Assembly: GCF_000023865.1 (NCBI RefSeq)
Contig: NC_013159.1
Location: forward strand, 372,001 to 436,000
Source of the DNA: Saccharomonospora viridis DSM 43017
GTDB taxonomy: Bacteria; Actinomycetota; Actinomycetes; Mycobacteriales; Pseudonocardiaceae
Reading direction: 5' to 3'
Length of the DNA stretch: 64,000 nt
How positions within the stretch are numbered: position 1 is the first letter of the stretch; each line of letters opens with the position of its first letter. Positions 13,953-21,883 of the stretch are shown piece after piece. The notes under the pieces were generated by a model, which saw only the letters and a program-made list of their open reading frames with translations, was not told the origin of the DNA and did no database searches. A program made the translations under genes and the position numbers.

Positions 13953-14273
13953 CTAGCCCCTGTCGATTTCGATCTTGAGGCCGTCCAGCAGTTGCTTCAT
14001 GGCCTCTTCGTTCTGCTGGTAGCCGTCAGCGGCTGCCTTGAACTTGTCCGAACCCGACTGCAGACCTTCCTGGAGCATTGTGAACGTCTCTCGGAGGTCG
14101 CTGAGCAACTCGGTGTACTGCTCTTTGACGATCAAGCCGACGACGCCCCAGGATTTGTCACCGACATCGGCCTGGTCGAGAAGGCTGGCGATCTGGCCGG
14201 CGGTGTCCTTGTGCCCCGCCAGTTTGTCCCCGTAGCGGCGGAGTTCATCGCTGTCGACAGTGAATCCGCTCAT
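13953..14273 (-). CDS. EspC-like small type VII secretion target, array copy 1
   Basis: A protein of 106 aa. The start at 14273 was chosen over upstream in-frame codons because AGGAGAGG lies just before it and the product then begins MSGFTVDSDELRRYGDKLAG, the usual start of the EspC/DUF2580 family. Predicted helical hairpin with the turn motif GDKSWGVVG at about 40-48 and a C-terminal YQQNE, which fits the general T7SS export signal YxxxD/E. It lies 12 bases before the EspA-like gene, so the two are likely co-translated and co-exported. A 312-base gap rich in palindromes separates it from the upstream pair. Confidence 0.82.
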   Translation of the reverse strand: MSGFTVDSDELRRYGDKLAGHKDTAGQIASLLDQADVGDKSWGVVGLIVKEQYTELLSDLRETFTMLQEGLQSGSDKFKAAADGYQQNEEAMKQLLDGLKIEIDRG

Positions 14274-14480
14274 GTTCCTCTCCTCGTTACCGCGAACGCG
14301 CCTCCATGGCTTTACTTTCCCACTGGCCGTCTGGACTGACGCGGGGACGGCGGCGGATCGTCCCGCTACGACTCTGGCACGGACGCGGCTGCCGCCGGTC
14401 GAACTGAAACGAAAGGCTAGCCCCGACCGCATTAGCCGGAGGCCGACCCCTCTGATACGTCGCCGTCGACAACCCCACAC

Positions 14481-14502
14481 CGCATTTAGCCCGCGAAACG
14501 CG
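14481..14502. repeat. CGTTTAGC palindrome, degenerate copy
   Basis: CGCATTTAGC-CC-GCGAAACGCG: same layout as the consensus, with two mismatched pairs in the arms. Confidence 0.7.
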
Positions 14503-14520
14503 CCCGGCGCGGATGCGGAT

Positions 14521-14546
14521 ACCGCGTTTAGCGGGCTAAACGCGGT
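14521..14546. repeat. CGTTTAGC palindrome, perfect 12-bp arms
   Basis: ACCGCGTTTAGC, GG, GCTAAACGCGGT. Arms pair perfectly over 12 bp around a 2-base centre. The outer ACCG/CGGT extension recurs at 16966, 17008 and 59450. Confidence 0.9.
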
Positions 14547-14585
14547 CCGTCCGCGTCTCGCGGCGAGCGCTGTGCGCCAGCCGGT

Positions 14586-15734
14586 TCACATGTCGAGCAG
14601 GTCGCGGGTTTCTTCCACGTCGGTGCCCGAGCCGATGTCGCCCTTGTCGCCGATGTCCTTCAGGTCCGTGGTCTGGTCCACGAGCTTGCCGTAATGGTCG
14701 AGGACGGTTTTGCCTGCCTCGCCCGCGGTGTCGACCGTGCTCGTCGGATCGATACCGATGGTGGAGTTGAAGACCGCTCCGCCGCCCTTCTTCAGCGACT
14801 CGGTCACCGCGGTCTTCATCGCGCCGCTTCGGCCGACCTGCTCCACGACCTCCTTCACGTTGTCTCCGTAGTTCTTCGGTTCGACTCCGAGCTTCTCGCC
14901 GAGCTTGACCATCTTCGAGCCGAACTTCTTGAAGAACTCCAGGATCTTTTCCAGCAGCTTGCCCAGCTTTCCCATCTTGCTGGTGACACGTGAGAACGTG
15001 CTTGCCGCCTTCGCGACCGAAGCCGACATCGCCGCGGCGACTGAGGAACCGAAACTCACCACCGAGCTTGCCAGCGCGGGCACCCAGATCCAGATCAGCC
15101 ACGTGACGAACTCGGTGATGATCGCCTTGATGACCTCCTCGACGACCGTCATGATCATCGACGACATCTTCAGGATCTGGGCGACGCCACCCGCACTCGT
15201 GGCCACCCCCTCGATGCCTTTGGCGAAGTCCGCGAGAGCGTTGCGGGCGGCGTCACTGGCCGCGCCTTCCCAATCGGCGAGCGTCTCGTCGGCCACACGC
15301 ACGAACTCACCCGCGTACTCGACGAGCCCGTTGCCGATCGCCGCGAAGTCGTCGGAAGCGTCACTCAAAGCCGGACCGTCTCCGGACACCATGTGCAAAA
15401 GGTCCTGCAGTGGCGTGACGAGATGGAGCACGATGCTGATGCCGTTGTCCACCAGCCAACCCACAGGGTCGAGCACCGCCATGCCTGCTTCCATGGCACA
15501 CTCGGCGGTGAAACTGGCGGCGTCGGTGATCACACCACCGGCGTGCAACATGATGTCGGCGGCGTCGGGGTCCTCCGGCATTCCTTGCCAGATGTTGGTG
15601 ACGGTGTCGTAACCCTTGATCGCCTGCTTGGCACCGGGGACCTGTTCAGCAAGGCTCTTCGCCTTGTCCAGGAAGGAATCCTCGTTGTCGGCGTTCAGCT
15701 CGATGGAACCTGCGATGTCACTGACCTCGGTCAT
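14586..15734 (-). CDS. EspA-like WxG-containing type VII secretion substrate, array copy 2
   Basis: A protein of 382 aa. The ATG at 15734 has GGAAGGAG eight bases upstream and is preferred over an in-frame TTG at 15755. It shares the copy 1 and copy 3 block (DPVGWL, VTPLQD, MVSGDGPAL, a FAAIG-x-G helix), a WEG turn at about 155, a hydrophobic segment near 200-230 (FVTWLIWIWVPALASS), an Ala/Ser-rich stretch, and an acidic tail ending ETRDLLDM. The tail resembles that of copy 1. It lies 17 bases after its EspC-like partner. Predicted T7SS substrate or extracellular pore/scaffold component; function not demonstrated. Confidence 0.75.
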   Translation of the reverse strand: MTEVSDIAGSIELNADNEDSFLDKAKSLAEQVPGAKQAIKGYDTVTNIWQGMPEDPDAADIMLHAGGVITDAASFTAECAMEAGMAVLDPVGWLVDNGISIVLHLVTPLQDLLHMVSGDGPALSDASDDFAAIGNGLVEYAGEFVRVADETLADWEGAASDAARNALADFAKGIEGVATSAGGVAQILKMSSMIMTVVEEVIKAIITEFVTWLIWIWVPALASSVVSFGSSVAAAMSASVAKAASTFSRVTSKMGKLGKLLEKILEFFKKFGSKMVKLGEKLGVEPKNYGDNVKEVVEQVGRSGAMKTAVTESLKKGGGAVFNSTIGIDPTSTVDTAGEAGKTVLDHYGKLVDQTTDLKDIGDKGDIGSGTDVEETRDLLDM

Positions 15735-15751
15735 GAGTCTGCTCCTTCCGT

Positions 15752-16102
15752 TCAAGCCCCGGCCGGGCGGACCTCGTCGACCTTGTCGACTTCGATCTCG
15801 TAGTTACCGAGCTGAATGGCGCCCTGGTCATCGTTGCTCGCGTACAGCTCCGCGGCTTTGGTGAACTTCTCGCCGGTGTTGGTGAGCCCTTGCTTCATGC
15901 GGTCGAGAAGGTCGCGAAGTTGCCCGAGTGCTTCGGTGTAGGAGCTCTTGGTGGCCAGTCCGACGAGGCCCCACGATTCGTCACCGACGTCAGCGCGGTC
16001 CACCAGATCACTGAACGTGTCGGCTTGCGACTTGAAATCCTCCAGCGTGTCGCGGTATCGCCGCAGCGCCTCGACCTCGACTTTGAATCCGCCGTCCGGC
16101 AT
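15752..16102 (-). CDS. EspC-like small type VII secretion target, array copy 2
   Basis: A protein of 116 aa with AGGAGG before the ATG. Helical hairpin with the turn GDESWGLVG at about 46-54 and YASND near residue 90, matching YxxxD/E. It has an extra tail of about 20 residues (NYEIEVDKVDEVRPAGA) compared with copy 1. It precedes the EspA-like copy 2 and follows membrane protein copy 2, all leftward. Confidence 0.82.
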   Translation of the reverse strand: MPDGGFKVEVEALRRYRDTLEDFKSQADTFSDLVDRADVGDESWGLVGLATKSSYTEALGQLRDLLDRMKQGLTNTGEKFTKAAELYASNDDQGAIQLGNYEIEVDKVDEVRPAGA

Positions 16103-16170
16103 GGTTTGTCCTCCTCGGCAGTTTCCCCAGCGTCAGCCTTTGGACCTTCGCCGATCCTGTTCGGTTCCCT

Positions 16171-16926
16171 TCAGCGGGAGTGCGTCGCACGTATCTCCGG
16201 TGGGAGTCTGTCGAGCAGCTCGAGGATCGCGTCGACGGTTGGAATGATCTTGTCTGGATCCAGTCGAGAGCTCTTCATCACTTCAGTACGTATGACGCCC
16301 TTCTCGAGAATGATCGGGCGCAGGAAGTAGTCGCCGATCCGCTCGGCGATCCATGTGAGCAGTTCCAGGTCGACGACGGAGCGCGCGAATTCCTCGTCGT
16401 GCGCGACCACGACGATGCGGCGGTGGTGCCTGCCTACGGTGAGTTCGGGAATGATGTATTTGCGCAGGTTGAGGTCGTAGTTCGCGTTCGTTTCATTGCC
16501 GATCCAGAGGAACGGGCAAGGGGCGATGGGGATCTCGATGATGGCGTCGTAGTTGATTGCGTGTGAGTTCACCCCCACGGTGTGTCCGTGTCTTTCGAGC
16601 TCGAACGCGAGCACGTCATGCCCTCGGTGTTTGAACTCGACCGCGTAATCGAACGGCGCGTTGGGATAGATCTCCGGGTTGTGTGGGAAGTACCCGAACG
16701 ACGGCCGTGCCGGCTGGTGCTTGGCGTACTCGATGCCACCGACTTGGCGAGCGAACTCGTGGAGCCTGGACCGAAGTTCGTTCGTCTTCTTGTTCCGGGA
16801 TCCCACTATGAGGGGGATCAGGAGAACGGGGAGTATGAAGAGGAGCGCGAACAGGAGAAGCCCGGGATTGTCCATCAGTGCGGCTTTCGGTGTTTTCAGG
16901 TGATGCTGGCGTTGCCAGTAGACCAT
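16171..16926 (-). CDS. Membrane-anchored protein of unknown family, array copy 2
   Basis: A protein of 251 aa. A hydrophobic helix lies at about 21-43 (LLLFALLFILPVLLIPLIV), followed by a basic stretch and a soluble domain. The C-terminal pattern (ELLTWIAER, then VDAILELLDRLPPE) aligns with copies 1 and 3. The ATG at 16926 has a weak GAGGCGG; an internal ATG at 16875 has no better site. Here the gene comes before its small/large pair in transcription order, unlike copies 1 and 3, where it follows. Function unknown. Confidence 0.7.
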   Translation of the reverse strand: MVYWQRQHHLKTPKAALMDNPGLLLFALLFILPVLLIPLIVGSRNKKTNELRSRLHEFARQVGGIEYAKHQPARPSFGYFPHNPEIYPNAPFDYAVEFKHRGHDVLAFELERHGHTVGVNSHAINYDAIIEIPIAPCPFLWIGNETNANYDLNLRKYIIPELTVGRHHRRIVVVAHDEEFARSVVDLELLTWIAERIGDYFLRPIILEKGVIRTEVMKSSRLDPDKIIPTVDAILELLDRLPPEIRATHSR

Positions 16927-16965
16927 GCCGCCGCCTCGTGAAGGGCGGAAGTCCCGGAGCCCCTG

Positions 16966-16991
16966 ACCGCGTTTAGCGGGCTGAACGCGGT
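16966..16991. repeat. CGTTTAGC palindrome, 12-bp arms with one G-T wobble
   Basis: ACCGCGTTTAGC, GG, GCTGAACGCGGT. A single A-to-G change gives a wobble pair in the RNA hairpin. First of two copies in tandem between membrane protein copies 2 and 3. Confidence 0.85.
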
Positions 16992-17007
16992 TCGACCCGA
17001 CCTCCTG

Positions 17008-17033
17008 ACCGCGTTTAGCGGGCTGAATGCGGT
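17008..17033. repeat. CGTTTAGC palindrome, second tandem copy
   Basis: ACCGCGTTTAGC, GG, GCTGAATGCGGT. It carries the same A-to-G change as the copy 16 bases to its left and one more, suggesting local duplication. Both changes remain pairable as G-U in RNA. Confidence 0.82.
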
Positions 17034-17061
17034 TGGTCGGTCATCGCTGACGTTCGGTTGG

Positions 17062-17901
17062 TCATCCAGTGATGGTGCTCACCACACTGAAGACCAGGCT
17101 GACTAGCCAGAGGACGTAGGAACTGAACTCCATGCCGCGCGCGAAACGTGAGGGGTCGGGGTATTCCCGTTGAGGCAGCGTGGCGAGTGCGGCGGCGAAC
17201 TGGTGTTGTCCGGCGGCTGGTCCGCAGAGCCGGTCGAGGAACGCGACGAGTGCGTCGACGGTCAGGGTGACCGTTTCCTCTGTCGCGGGTCCGGAGGTGC
17301 TGTAGTGCAGGATGCCTCTTTCGACGTCGAACGAATACGGCAGGTGTTTCGTTCGACGGGCGAGCACTTCGATAGCCGGTAACGCGTTCGCCACGTATCC
17401 CGGCGCGTCGCTGCGGATACTCATCTGGCTCGCGTACGGCTCGGGCAGTGGAACCGGATGAAGACTCTCGTCCCAATCCGTGTTCGTCCGAAGTAACACC
17501 CGCATGGTGGGTGCTTTCAAGGCTTGGACTTCGACCCGATGTTCGATCCATTCCTGGAATAAAGTGTTCCCCGGGCGTCGTATGAAAATACTCGCTTCGG
17601 AGATGCGTACGCGCCGGCCGTATCTGAAGAACTCGGCGGCGTGCTCATATCGAACGTTCGAGAAAACTCTGAGACGCTGGAAGAAGTTCCCTCGAAGGAA
17701 ACTCACCAGCGGTGGATGAAGGCCGTTCGTCCAGGATCGGGCCTGGTTTTGCCCTTGGAAGACGTGTCCGCGGGTCATCATGGCGTAACGTCGAAAATCT
17801 TCGGCCCGTTTGGACACACGTCGCTGCGACGACCACCTCGGCCACAGCATGCAGAGGATGTGCAGGGTGAACAGAATGACGGCGAACCAGGACAGAGGCA
17901 T
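17062..17901 (-). CDS. Membrane-anchored protein of unknown family, array copy 3
   Basis: A protein of 279 aa with hydrophobic helices at both ends (about 4-22 and 255-275), so both termini are probably membrane-embedded, unlike copies 1 and 2. The central domain and the C-terminal pattern (ALPAIEVLARR, then VDALVAFLDRL) match the other copies. It follows the EspA-like copy 3 after a 114-base gap with a long hairpin. No known domain was recognised; association with T7SS substrates is inferred from threefold co-occurrence. Confidence 0.7.
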   Translation of the reverse strand: MPLSWFAVILFTLHILCMLWPRWSSQRRVSKRAEDFRRYAMMTRGHVFQGQNQARSWTNGLHPPLVSFLRGNFFQRLRVFSNVRYEHAAEFFRYGRRVRISEASIFIRRPGNTLFQEWIEHRVEVQALKAPTMRVLLRTNTDWDESLHPVPLPEPYASQMSIRSDAPGYVANALPAIEVLARRTKHLPYSFDVERGILHYSTSGPATEETVTLTVDALVAFLDRLCGPAAGQHQFAAALATLPQREYPDPSRFARGMEFSSYVLWLVSLVFSVVSTITG

Positions 17902-17964
17902 GACGGATTCCGTGGTCGAGGCCGGCAGGGGAGTGTCTATGAATGGCGTGCTGGGCGGCAGAAG

Positions 17965-18006
17965 TCACGGTGGCTCCTTAACATTTGGGAGAAGGAGCCA
18001 CCGTGA
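17965..18006 (-). promoter_or_regulatory. Long perfect hairpin between EspA-like copy 3 and membrane protein copy 3
   Basis: A 15-bp perfect inverted repeat (TCACGGTGGCTCCTT and its complement) with a 12-base loop lies 10 bases after the stop of the gene at 18016. There is no U-tract in either direction. It may lower expression of the downstream membrane protein or protect the upstream mRNA. Confidence 0.7.
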
Positions 18007-18015
18007 CGCGGCGGA

Positions 18016-19128
18016 TCAGAAGTTCAACTGATCAGATGTCTTGTATTTGGGCTGTTCCTCGCCGATCGAATCGTACTCCTGGGCGGTGTTGTAGCTTTCC
18101 AAATGGTCTTCCCAGTTGCCCATTTGTTCCGCGATGTTCTGCCCTGCGGTGTCGCGCATGCTCTTCCCGAAGCCCGTCGAGACGCGACTGCCGATCGCTC
18201 CCTGGTCGGAGTTGAGCCTGTCGGACCAACTGGTTTTTGCGCCGGTGTCTTCTGCGTTTTTGACTCGCTTCGTGGCGTTATCGACCCGAGTGCGTGTGCT
18301 GTCCATGGCCTCGCGGAAAGTTTTGCCTTGTTTGGCCAGCCACTCCTTGACCCGCACGAGTATGTTCTTGATTTTGTCGAGCAGTTTGCTGAGCCGACTC
18401 ACCTGTTGGCTCGCCCGCGTGGTGGTCTGTGCCACGCGTACACCGGTCGCGCTCGCCGCCGCGGCGGTCGACCCACCGAACGTGACGACTGAGGACGCGA
18501 GGGCCGGTACCCAGATCATGACCAACCACATGATCAGTTCGGTGAGCAGCGCCATGATGAAGTCCTCGATCACCTTCATGACGATGCTGGAGATCTGGAG
18601 CAGCTCGGCGATGTTCCCCGCCTCACCGGCGACCGCCTTGATGCCTTTGGCGAATTCGGCGAGCCTCTGTGCCGCCGCCTGTGCGGATTCCCCTTCCCAT
18701 TCGACCAGTGCCTCTACCGCTTCCTGGGCGAAATAGGAGCTGAACTCCTCGATGCCCTCCCCAATTGCGGCGAAGTTCGTCGCGGCGTTCTCCAGAGCGG
18801 GACCGTCGCCGCTCACCATGTGAACGAGATCCTGCAACGGTTGACAAATGGAGATCAGGAATTCGAGACCTCCGGTGAGCATGCTGCCGATCGGGTCCTG
18901 CATGATCCCGGAGGCGACACCCGAGCAGGAGGAGATGAAATCCTGTCCCGAGACGGCCAGATTGAAGATTTCATCGTGGCTCAAATCGCCGTCGGAGGCG
19001 GCGTTGAACGTTTGCTCGAAAAGTCCCTTGGCTTCACTGAACAGGCCTTGGTGAGGGATGGCCTGCATGACTTTCTCGCCGTACGACTGTTCGCTGCTGA
19101 GTTCGATACTCTCCAGTGGGTTGGACAT
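18016..19128 (-). CDS. EspA-like WxG-containing type VII secretion substrate, array copy 3
   Basis: A protein of 370 aa with GGGGAAAG before the ATG. It shares DPIG, LEFLIS, QPLQD, MVSGDGPAL and a FAAIGEG helix with the other copies, a WEG turn at about 144, and a hydrophobic segment (LIMWLVMIWVPALASS) at about 192-212. Then come an Ala/Thr stretch, a Lys/Arg-rich coiled region and a polar tail. It pairs with the small gene 31 bases upstream. The conserved first 215 residues against divergent tails suggest a common export module with variable C-termini. Confidence 0.75.
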   Translation of the reverse strand: MSNPLESIELSSEQSYGEKVMQAIPHQGLFSEAKGLFEQTFNAASDGDLSHDEIFNLAVSGQDFISSCSGVASGIMQDPIGSMLTGGLEFLISICQPLQDLVHMVSGDGPALENAATNFAAIGEGIEEFSSYFAQEAVEALVEWEGESAQAAAQRLAEFAKGIKAVAGEAGNIAELLQISSIVMKVIEDFIMALLTELIMWLVMIWVPALASSVVTFGGSTAAAASATGVRVAQTTTRASQQVSRLSKLLDKIKNILVRVKEWLAKQGKTFREAMDSTRTRVDNATKRVKNAEDTGAKTSWSDRLNSDQGAIGSRVSTGFGKSMRDTAGQNIAEQMGNWEDHLESYNTAQEYDSIGEEQPKYKTSDQLNF

Positions 19129-19159
19129 GAAAGCTTTCCCCTCCCCGTGCTCTTCGATT

Positions 19160-19501
19160 TCATGAAGTTATGTTCTTGATCTTCGCAGCGTTTATTCGCC
19201 TGGTGATTTCGACCAGTATGCGACGATTTTCCTCTTCTATTTCCCGGTATGCCCTGGTGGCGCTCATCATCTTGTCCGAAGCGGAATCCAGTCCGTCCGA
19301 CATGTCCTTCAGCAGATCCTTGAAGTCCCCGAGCATCTCGGTGTAGGACTGTTTCACGAAGAGCCCGACGATCCCCCATGACTCATCACTGACGTCCGCT
19401 TGGGCGACGAGATCGCGGACATGGTTGACCGACGACTTGTGCTCGGCCAACTTCTGTGAATACTTCTCCAGGACCTCGGGATTGATGAAGAATTTGCTCA
19501 C
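19160..19501 (-). CDS. EspC-like small type VII secretion target, array copy 3
   Basis: A protein of 113 aa starting at GTG 19501, which overlaps the stop of the upstream membrane-protein gene (GTGA) and has GGGGAAC upstream. Turn motif SDESWGIVG at about 40-48; YREIE near residue 85 fits YxxxD/E. It ends with a more basic helix than copies 1 and 2. Predicted exported partner of EspA-like copy 3. Confidence 0.8.
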   Translation of the reverse strand: MSKFFINPEVLEKYSQKLAEHKSSVNHVRDLVAQADVSDESWGIVGLFVKQSYTEMLGDFKDLLKDMSDGLDSASDKMMSATRAYREIEEENRRILVEITRRINAAKIKNITS

Positions 19502-20427
19502 GAATATGTTCCCCAGTTCTGTTTCGTCGGATAATTCCGGTTCATCGGATAATTGGGTGCGTGCACAGGTGCTCTGCCACTTCCGTTTCCACCATTGCGT
19601 TCACGTGCGGCCATCCACATGAGCACACCGCCGAGGACCCCTGTGACCGCGCCCGGGATCAGCAGCATCATCGCGTCGGTGTTGCCTGCGATCACCGGAT
19701 TGGGCCATAGCGGCGCGATGGAGATCCGCACGGTTTCACCTTCGGCCGGTAGCGGACTCTCGAACCAGCGTGCGTTTTCGATGTAATGGGTTTCGCCGTC
19801 TTCCGTGTAAGTCCCGCTGACGACATCTTGTTTCTGATGTCTGCTGCGGGGATGCACTCCACCGGTCCGTGGATTCGTTCTGTAGATCCTCTCCCCGCTT
19901 TCGGTGACGTAGAGGTCGACCTCCTTGGCGTAACCGAGGTAGTGGGAAGCGCCGTTGAACACAAGGTGGGCACTTCCAACGAGGGCGCACACGCCGAAAG
20001 CGCCGAGCAACATCCATGGCCAAACGGCTTTCACCCTGCCGCCGGCCCGTTGCCTGCGCAAACGGCCGAGGAGGGTGAAAAGGAAGATCAGCACGGCCGG
20101 CCCGATGACGAGCATCAGCAGGATCGTCAGCAGTCCACCCCAACCGACGGCGGCGACTCCCCAGGTCAAGGTGGTTGCGATGCCGAGTACCCAGGCGAGC
20201 GCCACGCATGTCGTGCCGATGCGGTGCTGGGTTTCCGGTGTCGGTCCGGAACGTGCCTGGGCCGCTGCGATGGCCGCAAGGGACAACGGCTGAGTGGGTA
20301 CGGTGTCGGGATCGTTCGGATCGGGTACCCCGGCGTTCCTGCGGAGTTTCGATCCGAGGGTGCCTAGACCCACTACTGCCAGGTAGCCGACGACGATGAA
20401 CGCCGGCAGTATGTCGCCGAACGTCAT
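19498..20427 (-). CDS. Multispanning membrane protein, DUF3592-like
   Basis: A protein of 309 aa with hydrophobic helices at about 8-25, 75-95, 98-120, 140-160 and 250-272. Between the last two lies an extracytoplasmic domain of about 90 residues with a VVSGTYTEDGETHY stretch and a GETVRISIAP motif, the DUF3592-like beta-rich layout. Translation is coupled to the small substrate downstream by a 4-base overlap. Position between the YbaB-like gene and the substrate pair suggests a role in the same export process, but this is inference. Confidence 0.7.
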   Translation of the reverse strand: MTFGDILPAFIVVGYLAVVGLGTLGSKLRRNAGVPDPNDPDTVPTQPLSLAAIAAAQARSGPTPETQHRIGTTCVALAWVLGIATTLTWGVAAVGWGGLLTILLMLVIGPAVLIFLFTLLGRLRRQRAGGRVKAVWPWMLLGAFGVCALVGSAHLVFNGASHYLGYAKEVDLYVTESGERIYRTNPRTGGVHPRSRHQKQDVVSGTYTEDGETHYIENARWFESPLPAEGETVRISIAPLWPNPVIAGNTDAMMLLIPGAVTGVLGGVLMWMAARERNGGNGSGRAPVHAPNYPMNRNYPTKQNWGTYS

Positions 20428-20514
20428 GTTCCCCCCGTTTCGTACCGCCGATGACGGTGTTCCGTCAGCTCTCGCCCGCTGTTGTCAGCTGTCGGCGGTG
20501 GTCGACGGCCGAAG

Positions 20515-21102
20515 TCATCGATGGTCGTCGTTGTTGAAGAGGTTCTGCAGGAACTCGTCGCCGGCCGAGCCGCCCGACGGTGCCGGAGGTGGTGGGGGGC
20601 TCTGCTGCTCCTGATCGCTCCCCAGGAAGTCCTGGTGGGAGTAGTCCTCGTGATATTCCTCTTCCGGGCGGAGGGGCGTCTGTCGGATGGGCCGCTCCTG
20701 CTCCATCCGCTCCCGAAGCTCTTGGGGAGAGGTGCCGAACAGCTGGGCTTGGGTCTCCAGCACCTGATCGGTGACGTTCAGTTGGCCCCCCATGTGGTCG
20801 TCGACGATCGCGGCCTGCTTGCGCGCCGCTTCGGCCACCGCTTCCTGGATGGTCGACATGAGTGCGGCGGACAGTGCCTGCGGCTGCTGGGAGAGGGCCT
20901 TGTCCGTCAGCTGGATGTCCTTGATGGCGCCACCCGGTCCGGCCACGATGGTGATGCTGCGATCGGCGTTCGATGCGGTGGCCTCGAGCTCCGCTATCTC
21001 GCTTTGCATCCGCTCGACGTTCGCGAGCTGGTCATCGACTTTCTTGATCTTCGACTGGAACCGCTCGAACTGCGCGAGGAGCCGCTCGAACTCCGCTGAC
21101 AC
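20515..21102 (-). CDS. YbaB/EbfC-family DNA-binding-like protein with Pro/acidic tail
   Basis: A protein of 195 aa. The GTG at 21102 is chosen because GGAGG lies 7 bases before it. The first 105 residues form the YbaB/EbfC fold: a long N-terminal helix, a central beta sheet (SITIVAGPGGAIKDIQLTDKAL) and a C-terminal helix. A tail of about 80 residues, acidic and proline-rich (QQSPPPPPAPSGG), ends NNDDHR. YbaB-like genes commonly accompany EspC/EspA-type genes in actinobacteria. It is the first gene of the leftward array, so it may be a nucleoid-type regulator or a chaperone for the substrates. Confidence 0.75.
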   Translation of the reverse strand: MSAEFERLLAQFERFQSKIKKVDDQLANVERMQSEIAELEATASNADRSITIVAGPGGAIKDIQLTDKALSQQPQALSAALMSTIQEAVAEAARKQAAIVDDHMGGQLNVTDQVLETQAQLFGTSPQELRERMEQERPIRQTPLRPEEEYHEDYSHQDFLGSDQEQQSPPPPPAPSGGSAGDEFLQNLFNNDDHR

Positions 21103-21508
21103 AAGGACCTCCGTAACTACAACTACTCTGCTCAACCGCGTGGGCACGGTCAGTGCCCAATCATGAACCACAAGAATTCGCGTATGTGACCGGTTCGGGT
21201 AGAATGGCTAAAACAAAGTCACCTGCCCACGCACCCGTGCAGGTCGTAGTAGACCCCCGATGTGGTAGCGGTGAGCGTGGGCGGGTATCTTTGACGACCG
21301 TGCCCGGCACGGCTGTCGGGCCCTCCGTGTGCCTTTAGGTCACGGCTGGGCGCTTTCGGCGCCTGTCCGCGGTCGGGTCAGGCGGAGTTCCACGGCAATC
21401 CCGATGGGAAGTTGACGGATCGAACGATCCGGACACGGGCCGACACGCCCGACCGCGGGGACCGGGGAGACAACGTAGAGCTAGTAGACGCAACAGAAGG
21501 CTGGTCCA
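21103..21508. other. 406-base divergent region between the T7SS substrate array and rpsL
   Basis: Must hold the rightward promoter of the str operon and the leftward promoter of the array. A -10-like TAGAAT lies at 21200-21205 with only a poor -35 (TTCGCG, 17 bases away). A small CCGTGC-CCG-GCACGG hairpin is at 21298-21312. No small gene or RNA was recognised. Confidence 0.4.
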
Positions 21509-21883
21509 TTGCCCACGATCCAGCAGCTGGTCCGTAAGGGCCGCCAGGATAAGGCTGCAAAGCAGAAGACGGCGGCGCTCAAGGGGAGCCCGCAGCGTCG
21601 TGGTGTGTGCACCCGCGTGTACACGACCACGCCCAAGAAGCCGAACTCGGCCCTGCGCAAGGTCGCCCGTGTGAAGCTGAGCAACGGCATCGAGGTCACG
21701 GCCTACATTCCCGGTGAGGGTCACAACCTGCAGGAACACTCGATGGTGCTCGTCCGTGGCGGCCGTGTGAAGGACTTGCCGGGTGTTCGCTACAAGATCG
21801 TTCGCGGGTCCCTTGACACGCAGGGAGTGAAGAACCGCAAGCAGGCGCGCAGTCGGTACGGCGCGAAGAAGGAGAAGAGCTAA
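21509..21883 (+). CDS. rpsL: 30S ribosomal protein S12
   Basis: A protein of 124 aa, full length, starting at TTG with AGAAGG upstream. The two lysines known for streptomycin resistance mutations are wild type ([13 protein letters not shown] and [10 protein letters not shown]). Located at the decoding centre of the 30S subunit. The stop overlaps the ATG of rpsG by one base. First gene of the str operon, as usual. Confidence 0.97.
   Translation: MPTIQQLVRKGRQDKAAKQKTAALKGSPQRRGVCTRVYTTTPKKPNSALRKVARVKLSNGIEVTAYIPGEGHNLQEHSMVLVRGGRVKDLPGVRYKIVRGSLDTQGVKNRKQARSRYGAKKEKS

Larger units (their letters stand above)
14274..14585. other. 312-base intergenic region carrying two CGTTTAGC palindromes
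   Basis: Lies between the small substrate gene at 13953 and the large one at 14586, both leftward. It holds a degenerate palindrome at 14481-14502 and a perfect one at 14521-14546. A possible further decayed copy (CCGCATTAGCCGG) is near 14428. No convincing promoter was found, although the size of the gap suggests a separate transcription start for the downstream set. Confidence 0.6.

Noticed and set aside
17015-17551. Leftward 178-codon frame overlapping the membrane protein gene at 17062
   Set aside because: Arg/Pro/Thr-rich shadow; the 279-codon frame has membrane helices and paralogues.
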